A stretch of DNA of 64,000 nt. It comes from Burkholderiaceae bacterium. Lineage in GTDB: Bacteria; Pseudomonadota; Gammaproteobacteria; Burkholderiales; Burkholderiaceae. The notes below the pieces were generated by a model, which searched no databases, was not told the DNA's origin, and saw nothing but the letters and a program-made list of their open reading frames with translations. Positions 18,085 to 26,607 of the stretch are shown one piece after another. A program made the translations under genes and the position numbers. The stretch is from NCBI GenBank assembly GCA_947448415.1, contig CANFMT010000010.1, forward strand, positions 22,380 to 86,379, given 5' to 3'. Within the stretch, counting starts at the first letter, position 1, and every line of letters starts with the position of its first letter.

Positions 18085-19050
18085 TTAATCAGCCGAAATT
18101 TTTGCTACATCTATGAGCTTTTTCCACCTTACAACTTCGGACTGCACAAAAGCTTTTAATTCACCAGGCGTACTTGTTTCAACTTCGGAGCCTTGATCTT
18201 CAAATTTCTTTTGAACTGAAGCTGTATTCAAAATAGCATTCATGTTTTTGTTAAGCAAGTCAATGATAGGCTGTGGTGTCTTTGCCGGAGCAAAAAGTGC
18301 ATACCATTGAGATACAGACATATTTGGTATGCCCTGCTCAGCCAAAGTAGGTAAATTTGGCATTATCTTTAAGCGTTTTTCACCTGCAACTCCCAAGGCC
18401 TTTAACTTACCGGCTTTAATTTGAGGAAAGGCAGTAAAAACGCTCGGGAACATTATTTGAATTGTGCCGCTCATCACATCAAATAAGGCTGGTGCAGATC
18501 CTTTGTAGGGCACATGAACCATCTTCGTGCCAGTATTAATTTGAAAGAGCTCACCTGCTAAATTTGGCGCAGTCCCTTTACCGGCCGAACCATAACTCAT
18601 AGAGTCTGGATTAGCTTTTAGTAACGTAACAAGTTCTTTAGCATTCTGAACGGGTAAATTTGGATTTACAACAAGTAGGGTGGGTGAAATACCAACCATT
18701 CCAATGGGCTCGAAGTCAGCAATGGGATCATATTTTAACTTTTGCAGAGCTGGATTGATGCCATGGGTTGCGATATATCCAAACAAAATGTTATAGCCAT
18801 CAGGGCTCGATTTTGCAACAAACTCACTAGCAATAGCGCCATTACCACCAGGCTTATTCTCAACAATCACTGTCTGGCCTAATTTAATGCTCAAGCCTTG
18901 AGCAAGAATTCTTGCCATGGCATCGTTTGCACCGCCAGCTGAGGTTGGCACTACTATAGTGATGGTCCTATTTGGAAAAGGCTGAGCAAACACTATTCCA
19001 CATATACAAGTGAAGAGCAATCCTATAACGCAAGTTAGGGACTTCAACAT
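18085..19050 (-). CDS. Bug-family tripartite tricarboxylate transporter substrate-binding protein
   Basis: The 321-residue periplasmic receptor has a signal peptide (about 1-22, ending VFA/QP). The family's opening PNRTITIVVPTSAGGANDAMARIL and the ligand-loop GGNGAIASEFVAKSSPDGYNILFG are clear, followed by YGSAGKGTAPNLAGELF and HVPYKGSAPALFDVMSGTIQIMF. Bug proteins bind carboxylates (tricarboxylates, nicotinate, aromatic acids). No TctA/TctB membrane genes are adjacent, so it is an orphan receptor that would share a distant transporter or act in sensing. It follows an MmgE/PrpD gene by 55 bp. Confidence 0.92.
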   Translation of the reverse strand: MLKSLTCVIGLLFTCICGIVFAQPFPNRTITIVVPTSAGGANDAMARILAQGLSIKLGQTVIVENKPGGNGAIASEFVAKSSPDGYNILFGYIATHGINPALQKLKYDPIADFEPIGMVGISPTLLVVNPNLPVQNAKELVTLLKANPDSMSYGSAGKGTAPNLAGELFQINTGTKMVHVPYKGSAPALFDVMSGTIQIMFPSVFTAFPQIKAGKLKALGVAGEKRLKIMPNLPTLAEQGIPNMSVSQWYALFAPAKTPQPIIDLLNKNMNAILNTASVQKKFEDQGSEVETSTPGELKAFVQSEVVRWKKLIDVAKISAD

Positions 19051-19105
19051 GCTGTTTTTTTAGAGATTTTAGAGGATCTAAGAAGAAGAGCCATTTTTCT
19101 ATCCA

Positions 19106-20524
19106 TTAGTTTGCATCAGCCAATACTGGCAACTTATCTGAAATTTTTAAGCCAGAAATCATTTCTTGAATAGAAGGTTGATTTTCCAAACTCATTAATG
19201 CATCAGACAGAGATGGAACCCAATCTTGCGTACCATTGAGCATCTGCACTAAGCCTGTAAACTTATCGGTCAGCTCTTGGTCGGTAAGAGGATTTGAAGG
19301 TTCTCCTTTTGGTTCCGGTTGCTCACGGCGCAAGACTTTGCCGTTTTTAAGAGTAAGCTCAACAGCCGCCTGTCTTCCTGTGAGGCCGTATGCAGCCTCA
19401 TTAATTAAAGTGGTCCGCATTGAAGCGGCTTCATGGATTTTTTGATTACTAAATCCATCCCAATATTCGCGCAAACCATTCCGCCCTTTTTCTAATGCTA
19501 GAGAAACGCTAAATTGGGTACTGCCCATAGCGGCATTTAAGTTAGGGGGTTTTGGCTTTGAAGCCTGGCGAATAGAAAGCTCACACATATTGACTCGAAT
19601 TGACTCCACATCTTCAAGTCGTACTTTATCCTCATGGAAAAATTGTTGTGCCAGGTCAATCGGCCCATGGGAGTATCTGCAGGCTGCATGAGGTTTAAAA
19701 CCCACCTCCATAATGACAAATTTTTCTCCAAGCCCATCGAGCAAGTCGCCTACTCTAATAGCATCGCAGTATCCGTTTAAAAATCCCTCGCGTCCTTCTA
19801 ATGCTTTTTTGGGGCCGGTGAAGCCTCGACTCGCCATAACCGCTGCCATAGACCCGTTAAAAGCAGCTTTACCAGGGCTAAATGGTTTTGCCATACAAGG
19901 ATCATCGAGGTAAGACTGAATGCCAGCCGACTGCATTGCTCCTAATCCTATGGCAGAAGCAATTCCATTGATGTCACAACCCAATAGCTTGGCACCGGCT
20001 GCTGCAACCCCTATAGCAGAAACTGTGCCAGTTGTATGAAAGCCTCGCTGCCTATGCCCTGGGTTAATTGCTTTTGCAAGACGTATTGCCACCTCATAAC
20101 CCGCTATCAGAGCAGTGATCACCTCTTTGCCACTCTTGTTATTTGCTTCAGCTAGAGCTAAGAGAGAGGGAACCATTACTGAACCCGCTTTAATCAACCC
20201 TGACCCATGTGCATCATCTAACTCAACTCCATGTCCGAGCATAGCGTTGCACATTGCTGCCATAGGAGTTGGGACTCTGAATCCATAGCCCATCACAGTA
20301 CTTTCTGGTTTCCCTCCCCAATCCTTCACCATTTCAATGACCTTACGAGCAGGATCACTGATAGCTGATGCGGCTATCTGATTACCTAATCCATCGCGGA
20401 TAATAAATTTAGCTTTTTTTATAACTTCATCAGGAATATCCTCGTATTTCAACGCATAAACCATTTCAGCCAACTTGACGGTTAAGCCTTCTAGCATTTC
20501 CGAGGTTTTGGTATCCATAGTCAT
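19106..20524 (-). CDS. MmgE/PrpD family protein
   Basis: The 472-residue protein has the two-domain MmgE/PrpD structure: a helical domain with VELDDAHGSGLIKAGSVMVPSLLALAE near 98-124 and HTTGTVSAIGVAAAGAKLLG near 165-184, and a smaller C-terminal domain with PHAACRYSHGPIDLA and GRQAAVELTLKNGKVL. Relatives include 2-methylcitrate dehydratase PrpD, cis-aconitate decarboxylase and iminodisuccinate epimerase, so the reaction cannot be fixed from family alone. The pairing with a Bug receptor gene suggests catabolism or modification of an imported carboxylate. The start could be either of two nearby ATGs (20524 or 20518). Confidence 0.88.
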   Translation of the reverse strand: MTMDTKTSEMLEGLTVKLAEMVYALKYEDIPDEVIKKAKFIIRDGLGNQIAASAISDPARKVIEMVKDWGGKPESTVMGYGFRVPTPMAAMCNAMLGHGVELDDAHGSGLIKAGSVMVPSLLALAEANNKSGKEVITALIAGYEVAIRLAKAINPGHRQRGFHTTGTVSAIGVAAAGAKLLGCDINGIASAIGLGAMQSAGIQSYLDDPCMAKPFSPGKAAFNGSMAAVMASRGFTGPKKALEGREGFLNGYCDAIRVGDLLDGLGEKFVIMEVGFKPHAACRYSHGPIDLAQQFFHEDKVRLEDVESIRVNMCELSIRQASKPKPPNLNAAMGSTQFSVSLALEKGRNGLREYWDGFSNQKIHEAASMRTTLINEAAYGLTGRQAAVELTLKNGKVLRREQPEPKGEPSNPLTDQELTDKFTGLVQMLNGTQDWVPSLSDALMSLENQPSIQEMISGLKISDKLPVLADAN

Positions 20525-20596
20525 AAAAACTCCATAAAGTTCATTTAATTAGCCATATTAGACGAATCGATTACTATAAATTGAATTGGGGGCTAT

Positions 20597-20630
20597 TTTT
20601 GGCATTCCCAACAAGATTTGTATGCCAAAA
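20597..20630. promoter_or_regulatory. Inverted repeat upstream of the MmgE/PrpD-Bug operon, candidate operator
   Basis: The arms TTTTGGCAT (20597-20605) and ATGCCAAAA (20622-20630) are perfectly complementary with a 16-bp spacer. The dyad is 73 bp upstream of the MmgE/PrpD start on the minus strand, a typical place for a dimeric regulator such as a LysR- or GntR-type protein. The regulator is not encoded nearby. Confidence 0.4.
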
Positions 20631-20727
20631 CTATGACTAGCCAATGTATTGCCCAATATTCACAAGTATGAACAGGATTTGATCAAATGACTAGAAGGCA
20701 GCACAGTAGCAACTAACTATAAAGAGA

Positions 20728-20774
20728 TTTGGCCTGCCCAGCACGATTCGAACGTGCGACCTACGCCTTAGAAG
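20728..20774 (-). repeat. Displaced 3' half of tRNA-Arg(UCU), candidate attachment site
   Basis: These 47 bp are identical to 23292-23338, which is the 3' part of the intact tRNA-Arg from anticodon-loop position 32 through the CCA end plus two bases. Identity stops exactly at the anticodon loop. It cannot encode a functional tRNA. This is the layout left when an integrase inserts an element at the 3' half of a tRNA gene and displaces the original end. Confidence 0.85.
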
Positions 20775-20919
20775 CTTTAAAAATGAGGCTAAACAATACT
20801 AAAAACAATGGCTTTAAGGTGCTGAAATCTGGTGTGGCATACGCACCGAGATCTGTGGTTCGGGGTGGAATTGGGTGGATGTCGCGTGGTATTGGCAGGC
20901 GGTTGGATGGTCAGATGTC

Positions 20920-20946
20920 TAATTTGTCGGGTAAACCGACAAATTA
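20920..20946. repeat. 11-bp-stem palindrome inside the island's left end
   Basis: TAATTTGTCGG and CCGACAAATTA are perfectly complementary around a GTAAA loop. No T-tract follows on either strand, so it is not a standard terminator. It lies about 150 bp inside the displaced tRNA end and could be a recombinase or regulator binding site; that is inference. Confidence 0.5.
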
Positions 20947-21072
20947 ATATTTAAGCTTCCTAAGGATCAATAGCGAACCGGTTAAAAAATATAACTTTTA
21001 AGATAGGGTTATCAACTTTTTATTATCAATTTGCGAAAAAGATGATTTGATAACTCAAAAAAATTTAATAAG

Positions 21073-22050
21073 TTATTGCTCAGCACTGAAATTTACTTTC
21101 CGAATCAAATCAGAATATCGATCAATATCTTGCGTAATCCTATTTTGAAAAGCTTTTGGACCAAGGTAAATCGGATACATACTTATCTGCAAGAGTTGAC
21201 TAGGATATTCAGGAGAATCAACCATTTTTTTTACAATCTCAGACACTTTATTAACTATATGAATTGGAGTATTAGCAGGCGCTAAGATTCCATACCATGT
21301 CTCAAACTCCAGTGGAATGCCAGCTTGTTTAGTACTAGGGATATCCTTCAAATCTGGATATGGTCCATCATTGAATCCTTTGGTTGCTAACCCCCTCAAT
21401 TGCCCATTTTTTACAACAGGTATGGCGGCGGGATCAATTACTAAATCAACTACTCCGGCAATGGTATCGTTGATTGAAGGTCCAGACCCTTTGTAGTGAA
21501 TTGGTTTTATTTCAACGCCTAACTTATAGGCCAGAATCGCGCAGGCAAGATGAGTAGCGCCGCCCTGACCAGAGGTGCCGCAGGTAATTTTTCCTGGGTC
21601 TTTTTTTGCCAAATCAGATAACTCTTTAATGTTTCTTACTGGAATATTATTATTAATCGCTAAGATTGTGTAAGAAGCAGAATAGATTGCAATAGGTGAA
21701 AAACTTTTTTCAGGGTCATATCCCACCTTCTTTAATTGTGGAGTCATAGCAATAACGGCTGAATTACCCAGCAAAAGTGTATAGCCATCTGGAGCAGCAG
21801 ATGCTACATAGCCAGCCCCAATTGCAGCTGCAGCACCAGGTTTGTTTTCTATCACTACAGCCTGATTCAAATTTTTACTTAACTCGTTAGATATCATCCG
21901 GGCCATACGATCACTACTGCCTCCTGGAGGGAAAGGCACGATCAATCGTATCGGTTTATTGGGCCAAGTTTGCGCGAGGGATGCTGGTAGGTATACCAGA
22001 TAACTTACCAGCACAATGCCAATCAATCTAAGTGCACATAAGTTATTCAT
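21073..22050 (-). CDS. Bug-family tripartite tricarboxylate transporter substrate-binding protein (island)
   Basis: The 325-residue periplasmic receptor has a signal peptide (about 1-26, ending SLA/QT). Family marks are PNKPIRLIVPFPPGGSSDRMARMI, NKPGAAAAIGAGYVASAAPDGYTLLLG, GTSGQGGATHLACAI and HYKGSGPSINDTIAGVVDLVI. The aspartate in the APDGYT loop that contacts ligand carboxylates in this family is kept. It starts 23 bp after the dioxygenase gene, so the two are one operon. Receptor and dioxygenase together suggest uptake and oxidation of one compound. No membrane components are adjacent. Confidence 0.92.
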   Translation of the reverse strand: MNNLCALRLIGIVLVSYLVYLPASLAQTWPNKPIRLIVPFPPGGSSDRMARMISNELSKNLNQAVVIENKPGAAAAIGAGYVASAAPDGYTLLLGNSAVIAMTPQLKKVGYDPEKSFSPIAIYSASYTILAINNNIPVRNIKELSDLAKKDPGKITCGTSGQGGATHLACAILAYKLGVEIKPIHYKGSGPSINDTIAGVVDLVIDPAAIPVVKNGQLRGLATKGFNDGPYPDLKDIPSTKQAGIPLEFETWYGILAPANTPIHIVNKVSEIVKKMVDSPEYPSQLLQISMYPIYLGPKAFQNRITQDIDRYSDLIRKVNFSAEQ

Positions 22051-22073
22051 GTAAGACGTCCTCTGAAGACTCG

Positions 22074-23135
22074 TTAAGCAGGAACTACCTCACCATTACG
22101 CATAGTCATACCTTTTGGTAAAAAACCTTCACGCCGACTCCAGCCAGTTATAGGGTCGAACTCGGTTTGGCGGTTGTCTAAACTCCTAATATTCTCAACC
22201 TTAATCCAAAGCCTAAGCATATGGCGTTGCTTTTTAATATCGTCATGATCAACGTATTCAGTTCGAGAGTGCAAAACTAGATGGTTATTACAAAACTGGA
22301 TATCGCCAGGCTCCAGCATCATAGAAAATACATTATCTGGATTGGCGGCTACTGAATCAAAATAATCTAGAGCAGCCAATTCCTCGGCAGTGAACTTCTT
22401 ATCCATTTTTATACGAGCAGTCTTTATTGGTTGACGAACATAGCCAACACTCAATTGACCATTGGCTAATGCAAAGACTGGGCGTTTTCCACTTATTTCG
22501 GATTGAAATGGGGCAGCCTCACCTCTTCGGTCATATTCAAAGCCAGAAAATAAAATTGGTAAATATTCAGGATGGGTTTTCAGGATGGTATTAAAGATTG
22601 AATGGCCGCATGCAACGGAAGAAAGACCTCCTTCTTTGGCTTTACGAAGGCACATAAGGCCTACTAAATCACTAGAATCAGTGTGGTAATTTAATTTATG
22701 ATTAGTTTGATAGCCGCGTACATTTAATTTTTCATACTCTAGCCCCTGATCAAAGACATGGCCCAATCTATGGCCCATACCATTTTGTGAAACTGGAAGG
22801 CCCATATGCGTACCCATACCCCAGTACAGCATTGCGGCCTCCTCATCAGAGTATTGCTCTATAGGAAAGCCTCGAATAACACCAAATCCTAGACCTTGCT
22901 TTAAATTACTTTCAATAAAGTTTTTTAAAAAAATAGATAGTTCTGGATAGTCAAAATCCTCAGGCTTCACGTTTTCAATTGTTTTTTTTAAAGTCCGTAA
23001 CTTTTTTACTACCTCATGAATCTCATTAAGATGATCAGAAGATAAGTAATGTATGAGATCCCCTCCTCCAAGAATGTCTTTAGATTTCCATGCTTCAGAA
23101 CATACCAATGGTTTCTCGGGTATCTCAAATAGCAT
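22074..23135 (-). CDS. TauD/TfdA-family Fe(II)/2-oxoglutarate-type dioxygenase
   Basis: The 353-residue protein has the double-stranded beta-helix dioxygenase pattern. The iron ligands appear to be His151 and Asp153 (NYHTDSSD) and His289 (LVLHSR), with Arg308 (RHMLRLW) as the likely 2-oxoglutarate carboxylate anchor. GLGFGVIRGFP near 81-91 is the usual N-terminal strand. TauD relatives hydroxylate taurine, 2,4-D, alkylsulfates, gamma-butyrobetaine and many other carboxylates, so the substrate is not assigned. It is the first gene of the two-gene island operon, downstream of an AT-rich 158-bp leader next to tRNA-Arg. Confidence 0.87.
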   Translation of the reverse strand: MLFEIPEKPLVCSEAWKSKDILGGGDLIHYLSSDHLNEIHEVVKKLRTLKKTIENVKPEDFDYPELSIFLKNFIESNLKQGLGFGVIRGFPIEQYSDEEAAMLYWGMGTHMGLPVSQNGMGHRLGHVFDQGLEYEKLNVRGYQTNHKLNYHTDSSDLVGLMCLRKAKEGGLSSVACGHSIFNTILKTHPEYLPILFSGFEYDRRGEAAPFQSEISGKRPVFALANGQLSVGYVRQPIKTARIKMDKKFTAEELAALDYFDSVAANPDNVFSMMLEPGDIQFCNNHLVLHSRTEYVDHDDIKKQRHMLRLWIKVENIRSLDNRQTEFDPITGWSRREGFLPKGMTMRNGEVVPA

Positions 23136-23293
23136 TTATGCGCTCCTACTATTAAATACAGACTAGTATTAGTATCAAATCAAAATTTATGTGTTTCGAT
23201 TTAATAAAATTATCATTAAACGGTTATCTCCTATATAAGGAAAACCCTTAAATATAGAGTTTCTAGTGAATTCTCATCGGCCAGTCGGGCCTT

Positions 23294-23370
<77 letters not shown>

Positions 23371-23416
23371 ATAAATGCTGGATTTGAAGTTACTATCTAG
23401 AACTAAATAGAGTTGG

Positions 23417-23493
23417 TGGTCGGAGTACAAGGATTCGAACCTTGGACCCCCTGCTCCCAAAGCAGGTGCGCTACCAGGCTGCGCTACACTCCG
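23417..23493 (-). tRNA. tRNA-Pro(UGG)
   Basis: On the minus strand the acceptor is CGGAGTG/TACTCCG (one G-T pair), the anticodon arm is CCTGC-TTTGGGA-GCAGG with anticodon TGG, the T arm is CAAGG-TTCGAAT-CCTTG, the discriminator is A and CCA is encoded. The promoter should lie in the 60 bp to its right, shared with the divergent gene at 23554. Confidence 0.97.
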
Positions 23494-23553
23494 ACGGAAC
23501 CGATATTCTACACTGAGACGGCTATTTGAGGCAAATCCTGTAAGATTCAGGCC

Positions 23554-23922
23554 ATGGTTGCCTATTTTTCTAGCATATTCACTAAGCAAGTTCGAGTCGC
23601 TATTTCCGTGGCTTTGCTAGCTCTATGCTTATTGGGTACTCATTGGATTGGTTTTGCCCACAGCATTTCTCATGGCAATGCCCAGACTCAACTGACTAAA
23701 AACTCTTGCTCAGCCGAGCCCCTTCCTTACTTTAGTCATGGCTCTGATGCCTGCCATGCTTTCGATGCGCTCTCGCTTGCGGGCTTTTTACCTACAGTTA
23801 GTTGCGATGCTATCAATATTCAACGTTGGTTTGTGAATGATTCCCAACCCTTTATCACATGGGTTGCTTATACAAATATTAACCAACACCAGCCAAGGGC
23901 GCCCCCTTCTCTCATCCTTTAA
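23554..23922 (+). CDS. Small exported or membrane-anchored protein upstream of a TonB receptor
   Basis: I do not recognise this 122-residue protein as a named family. It has one hydrophobic segment (about 15-34, VAISVALLALCLLGTHWIGFAH) followed by a His- and Cys-containing region: HSISHG, C47, FSHGSDACHAFDAL and C78. It lies 15 bp or more upstream of the TonB receptor gene on the same strand. Small His/Cys proteins beside ZnuD-like receptors suggest a metal-related role, which is inference. The ATG at 23554 is the first in frame. Confidence 0.6.
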   Translation: MVAYFSSIFTKQVRVAISVALLALCLLGTHWIGFAHSISHGNAQTQLTKNSCSAEPLPYFSHGSDACHAFDALSLAGFLPTVSCDAINIQRWFVNDSQPFITWVAYTNINQHQPRAPPSLIL

Positions 23923-23982
23923 AACTCTAGCGCAATCTTGCGCACTTTAGTTTTTATGATCGCTAAGCTCTTAGCGAATAGG

Positions 23983-26070
23983 ATGAATATGAATTGCCGC
24001 TTAATTTCTGTTTTAAACGTTTGCAGTCTAATTTTACTAATGATGATCAGTGATTTTGTATGGTCTCAAAATCAAGTCGATGCTTTACCGCAACTAGAAG
24101 TTAGCGGCGTACGAGAAACTGGCTCCATCTCATCTAACAAGATATTAGCTGGCGACGAGCTTCAGAATAAGCTATCGGGAACTCTTGGAGCCACCTTAGC
24201 AAATGAATTGGGAGTTGCTGCAACTGGTTACGGCGCAGGTGCATCAAGACCTGTAATTCGTGGACTAGAAGGTGCAAGAGTGCAAATACTGCAAAACGGC
24301 TTATCAGCCGGAGATGTATCCAGCATTTCAGCGGATCACGCCGTTGCAACTCCAATGCAAAATACTCATCAGATAGAAATCTTGCGTGGAGCCTCGGCTC
24401 TCTTATACGGATCTAGCTCTAGCGGCGGATTGGTTAATGTCGTGAATGATCGAATCGTTACATCAATGCCAGATAGCATCTCTGGAGCCGTGAATACTAG
24501 TTATGAAACCGTCAATCAAGGCAAAACTGCCAACATTGAGCTAGATGCACCCGCAGGCCCCTTGGCACTTCATGTTGACTCAACAATTAGCAATTCAAAT
24601 AACTACCGTATACCAGGCTTTGCTGAGCAAAACGGATCCAACGCAAATTGGTCTATTAATCCTGGTCAGCCCGTAAATATTCCTTATAGTGGAAAACTTC
24701 CATTTTCATATAGCAACCAAAATAATTTGGGCGTGGGCGCTTCTTATTTGCATTCTGATGGCTACACGGGCGTCTCTCTCGAACGCATGAATCATAACTA
24801 CGGAATTCCCACCGCAGAGGGTGGATTTATTCAGCAGTCACAAAATCGATATGATTTTGCACACCAAACGAATGAGCCTTTTTCTGGGTTTAGCTATATT
24901 AAAGTTAGCGCTGCAAACACCAACTACCAACATACAGAATTCTCAAGCAATGGCATAGCCTCTACCCAATGGAATAACATCGCCACCGAGGGGCGGATTG
25001 AACTAGCCCATAAGGAGATATTGGGTAATAAGGGTACCTTTGGATTGCAGGCTGTCGGCTCTTCTCTGAATGCAACCGATTTATCCACCAACAACTACGC
25101 TATTGTTCCCCAGACCAAATCAAACTCAACAGCAATATTCTGGGTAGAAGAAGGTCGTTATGGTGCTTTAAGAACTAGCCTAGGCGCTAGATATAGCAAT
25201 GCCTCTCAAAATCCCAATAGCGGGACACAGTTTCCAAGTGCAGGGAGCCAAGATTTTGTACCAACATCCTATAACCCCCCAACACTACAAAATCGACAAT
25301 TTAATTTAATGTCATATTCACTTGGTGGGCTCATGGATCTCGTGAGAGGCTATGGGATTGGCTTGTCCTATACCGTTTCACAACGCGCACCAACTGCACA
25401 AGAGCTCTATTCATACGGCCCCCATGACTCAACTGCCACATTTGATATTGGAAACTCCTCCTTATCTACGGAAACTTCTCATAACGTCGAGATAAATTTT
25501 CAAAAAACTTTGGGCTTAATTCGCGGTAAGGCTAGTCTTTATCAAAACCAGTTCAGTAACTATATCTATGGTTTTTATACTGGCTCATACAGTCAAACAA
25601 ATAACAATTTCTCAGTTGTTCAGGCAACGCAAGCTAATGCATATATCCGAGGGGCAGAAGCCGAGCTCGGCTACAACTGGAACGAAGTAGGTTTTGGAGG
25701 TAGATTGTTTGGTGGTGTTTCTCAGGGCTCATTCAATGCAGGAGGAAATCTTCCTTTGCAGCCCGCGCCAAGGTTAGGTTTTGAGCTTGCTCATCAACGT
25801 AATGGATGGCTAACCAGCGCAAGTTATACCTATAGCTATCAGCAAAATCGATTGGCCAGTTGGGAAATTGGACCAACACCTTCATACAATTTGCTTAATG
25901 CCAACCTCTCTTATACAGAGCGTATAGGAAAAATTAATTGGACTGGATACATGGCATTAAAGAATCTTTTAAACGAAGATATTCGATATGCGACATCGCC
26001 TATGGCAGTTAGGCTCTATGCACCGCAACCTGGCAGAAGTCTTATTGTTGGCGTAAGAGCAGCATTTTGA
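23983..26070 (+). CDS. TonB-dependent outer membrane receptor, ZnuD-like
   Basis: I prefer the ATG at 23983 (695 residues) because it begins a normal signal peptide ending FVWS/QN and follows an AGG element; in-frame TTG 23938 and ATG 23956 lie upstream. The plug domain contains LGVAATGYGAGASRPVIRGLEGARVQILQNG and ISADHAVATPMQNTHQIEILRGASALLYG, close to the zinc receptor ZnuD of Neisseria, including the DHA stretch. The C-terminus ends in a beta-strand with terminal Phe (GVRAAF). It should import a metal or metal complex using TonB energy. Zinc is the best guess, not proven. A 7-bp dyad, CGCTAAG/CTTAGCG at 23961-23976, precedes the start. Confidence 0.85.
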   Translation: MNMNCRLISVLNVCSLILLMMISDFVWSQNQVDALPQLEVSGVRETGSISSNKILAGDELQNKLSGTLGATLANELGVAATGYGAGASRPVIRGLEGARVQILQNGLSAGDVSSISADHAVATPMQNTHQIEILRGASALLYGSSSSGGLVNVVNDRIVTSMPDSISGAVNTSYETVNQGKTANIELDAPAGPLALHVDSTISNSNNYRIPGFAEQNGSNANWSINPGQPVNIPYSGKLPFSYSNQNNLGVGASYLHSDGYTGVSLERMNHNYGIPTAEGGFIQQSQNRYDFAHQTNEPFSGFSYIKVSAANTNYQHTEFSSNGIASTQWNNIATEGRIELAHKEILGNKGTFGLQAVGSSLNATDLSTNNYAIVPQTKSNSTAIFWVEEGRYGALRTSLGARYSNASQNPNSGTQFPSAGSQDFVPTSYNPPTLQNRQFNLMSYSLGGLMDLVRGYGIGLSYTVSQRAPTAQELYSYGPHDSTATFDIGNSSLSTETSHNVEINFQKTLGLIRGKASLYQNQFSNYIYGFYTGSYSQTNNNFSVVQATQANAYIRGAEAELGYNWNEVGFGGRLFGGVSQGSFNAGGNLPLQPAPRLGFELAHQRNGWLTSASYTYSYQQNRLASWEIGPTPSYNLLNANLSYTERIGKINWTGYMALKNLLNEDIRYATSPMAVRLYAPQPGRSLIVGVRAAF

Positions 26071-26082
26071 TATGCGTAGCTA

Positions 26083-26607
26083 TTAAAGATATTTAAGCAG
26101 AGCAAATCCAAGCATCCCCGATCCTAAAATTACATATACGGGGTTTATCTTAGTTCTTAAAATCAAATAAAAGGAGACTAACGCCAAACCAAAAGTGATT
26201 GGACTAATAATTGATGATTTAGCAACAGCATATACCCCAGAAGCCATTAAACCAATCGATATTGGCTCTAATGCATTCTGAATACTTCGACGCCAAGGGC
26301 TCTCACCGTAGCGATTCCAAATCCGTCCCGCATAAAGACACAAAATACTAGATGGTATGAAAAATGAAAGTAGCACAACGCCTGCGCCAATCAAGCCTGC
26401 AACCTGAAAGCCAATGACCAAGACCATTAACATATTGGGACCAGGAGCAATTTGACCAATACTGTATATATGAACAAATTTCAGATGATCAATGCCAAAT
26501 TGATGGGCTAACAAAGTTTGCATTTCAGGCAAAACGGCAGTACCCCCACCTACCGCCATCAGAGAAAGTAGACCAAAACATAAAGCCAATGAAAGTACTT
26601 GGGTCAT
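26083..26607 (-). CDS. chrA: Chromate transporter, C-terminal half-type ChrA
   Basis: This 174-residue membrane protein is one of two short CHR-domain proteins in tandem. Family marks are GLLSLMAVGGGTAVLPEMQ near 12-30, IGQIAPGPNMLMV near 50-62 and GSGMLGF near the end. Short ChrA proteins work as heteropairs that export chromate, and some take other oxyanions. Its start overlaps the stop of the upstream half by 4 bp (ATGA), so the pair is translated together. No ChrB regulator is next to it. Confidence 0.88.
   Translation of the reverse strand: MTQVLSLALCFGLLSLMAVGGGTAVLPEMQTLLAHQFGIDHLKFVHIYSIGQIAPGPNMLMVLVIGFQVAGLIGAGVVLLSFFIPSSILCLYAGRIWNRYGESPWRRSIQNALEPISIGLMASGVYAVAKSSIISPITFGLALVSFYLILRTKINPVYVILGSGMLGFALLKYL

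Larger units (their letters stand above)
20525..21072. other. Intergenic region of 548 bp holding the left end of the tRNA-bounded segment
   Basis: No gene is called here. The region holds, from left to right, the leader of the MmgE/PrpD gene with a 9-bp dyad (20597-20630), the displaced tRNA-Arg 3' half (20728-20774), an 11-bp-stem palindrome (20920-20946) and AT-rich DNA. An open frame of 72 codons from 20729 reads through the tRNA fragment and is an artefact. Confidence 0.6.

Noticed and set aside
20729..20947. A 72-codon open frame beginning inside the displaced tRNA-Arg 3' half
   Set aside because: Its first residues are a translation of tRNA sequence, there is no ribosome-binding site or family resemblance, and it lies in a non-coding island end.
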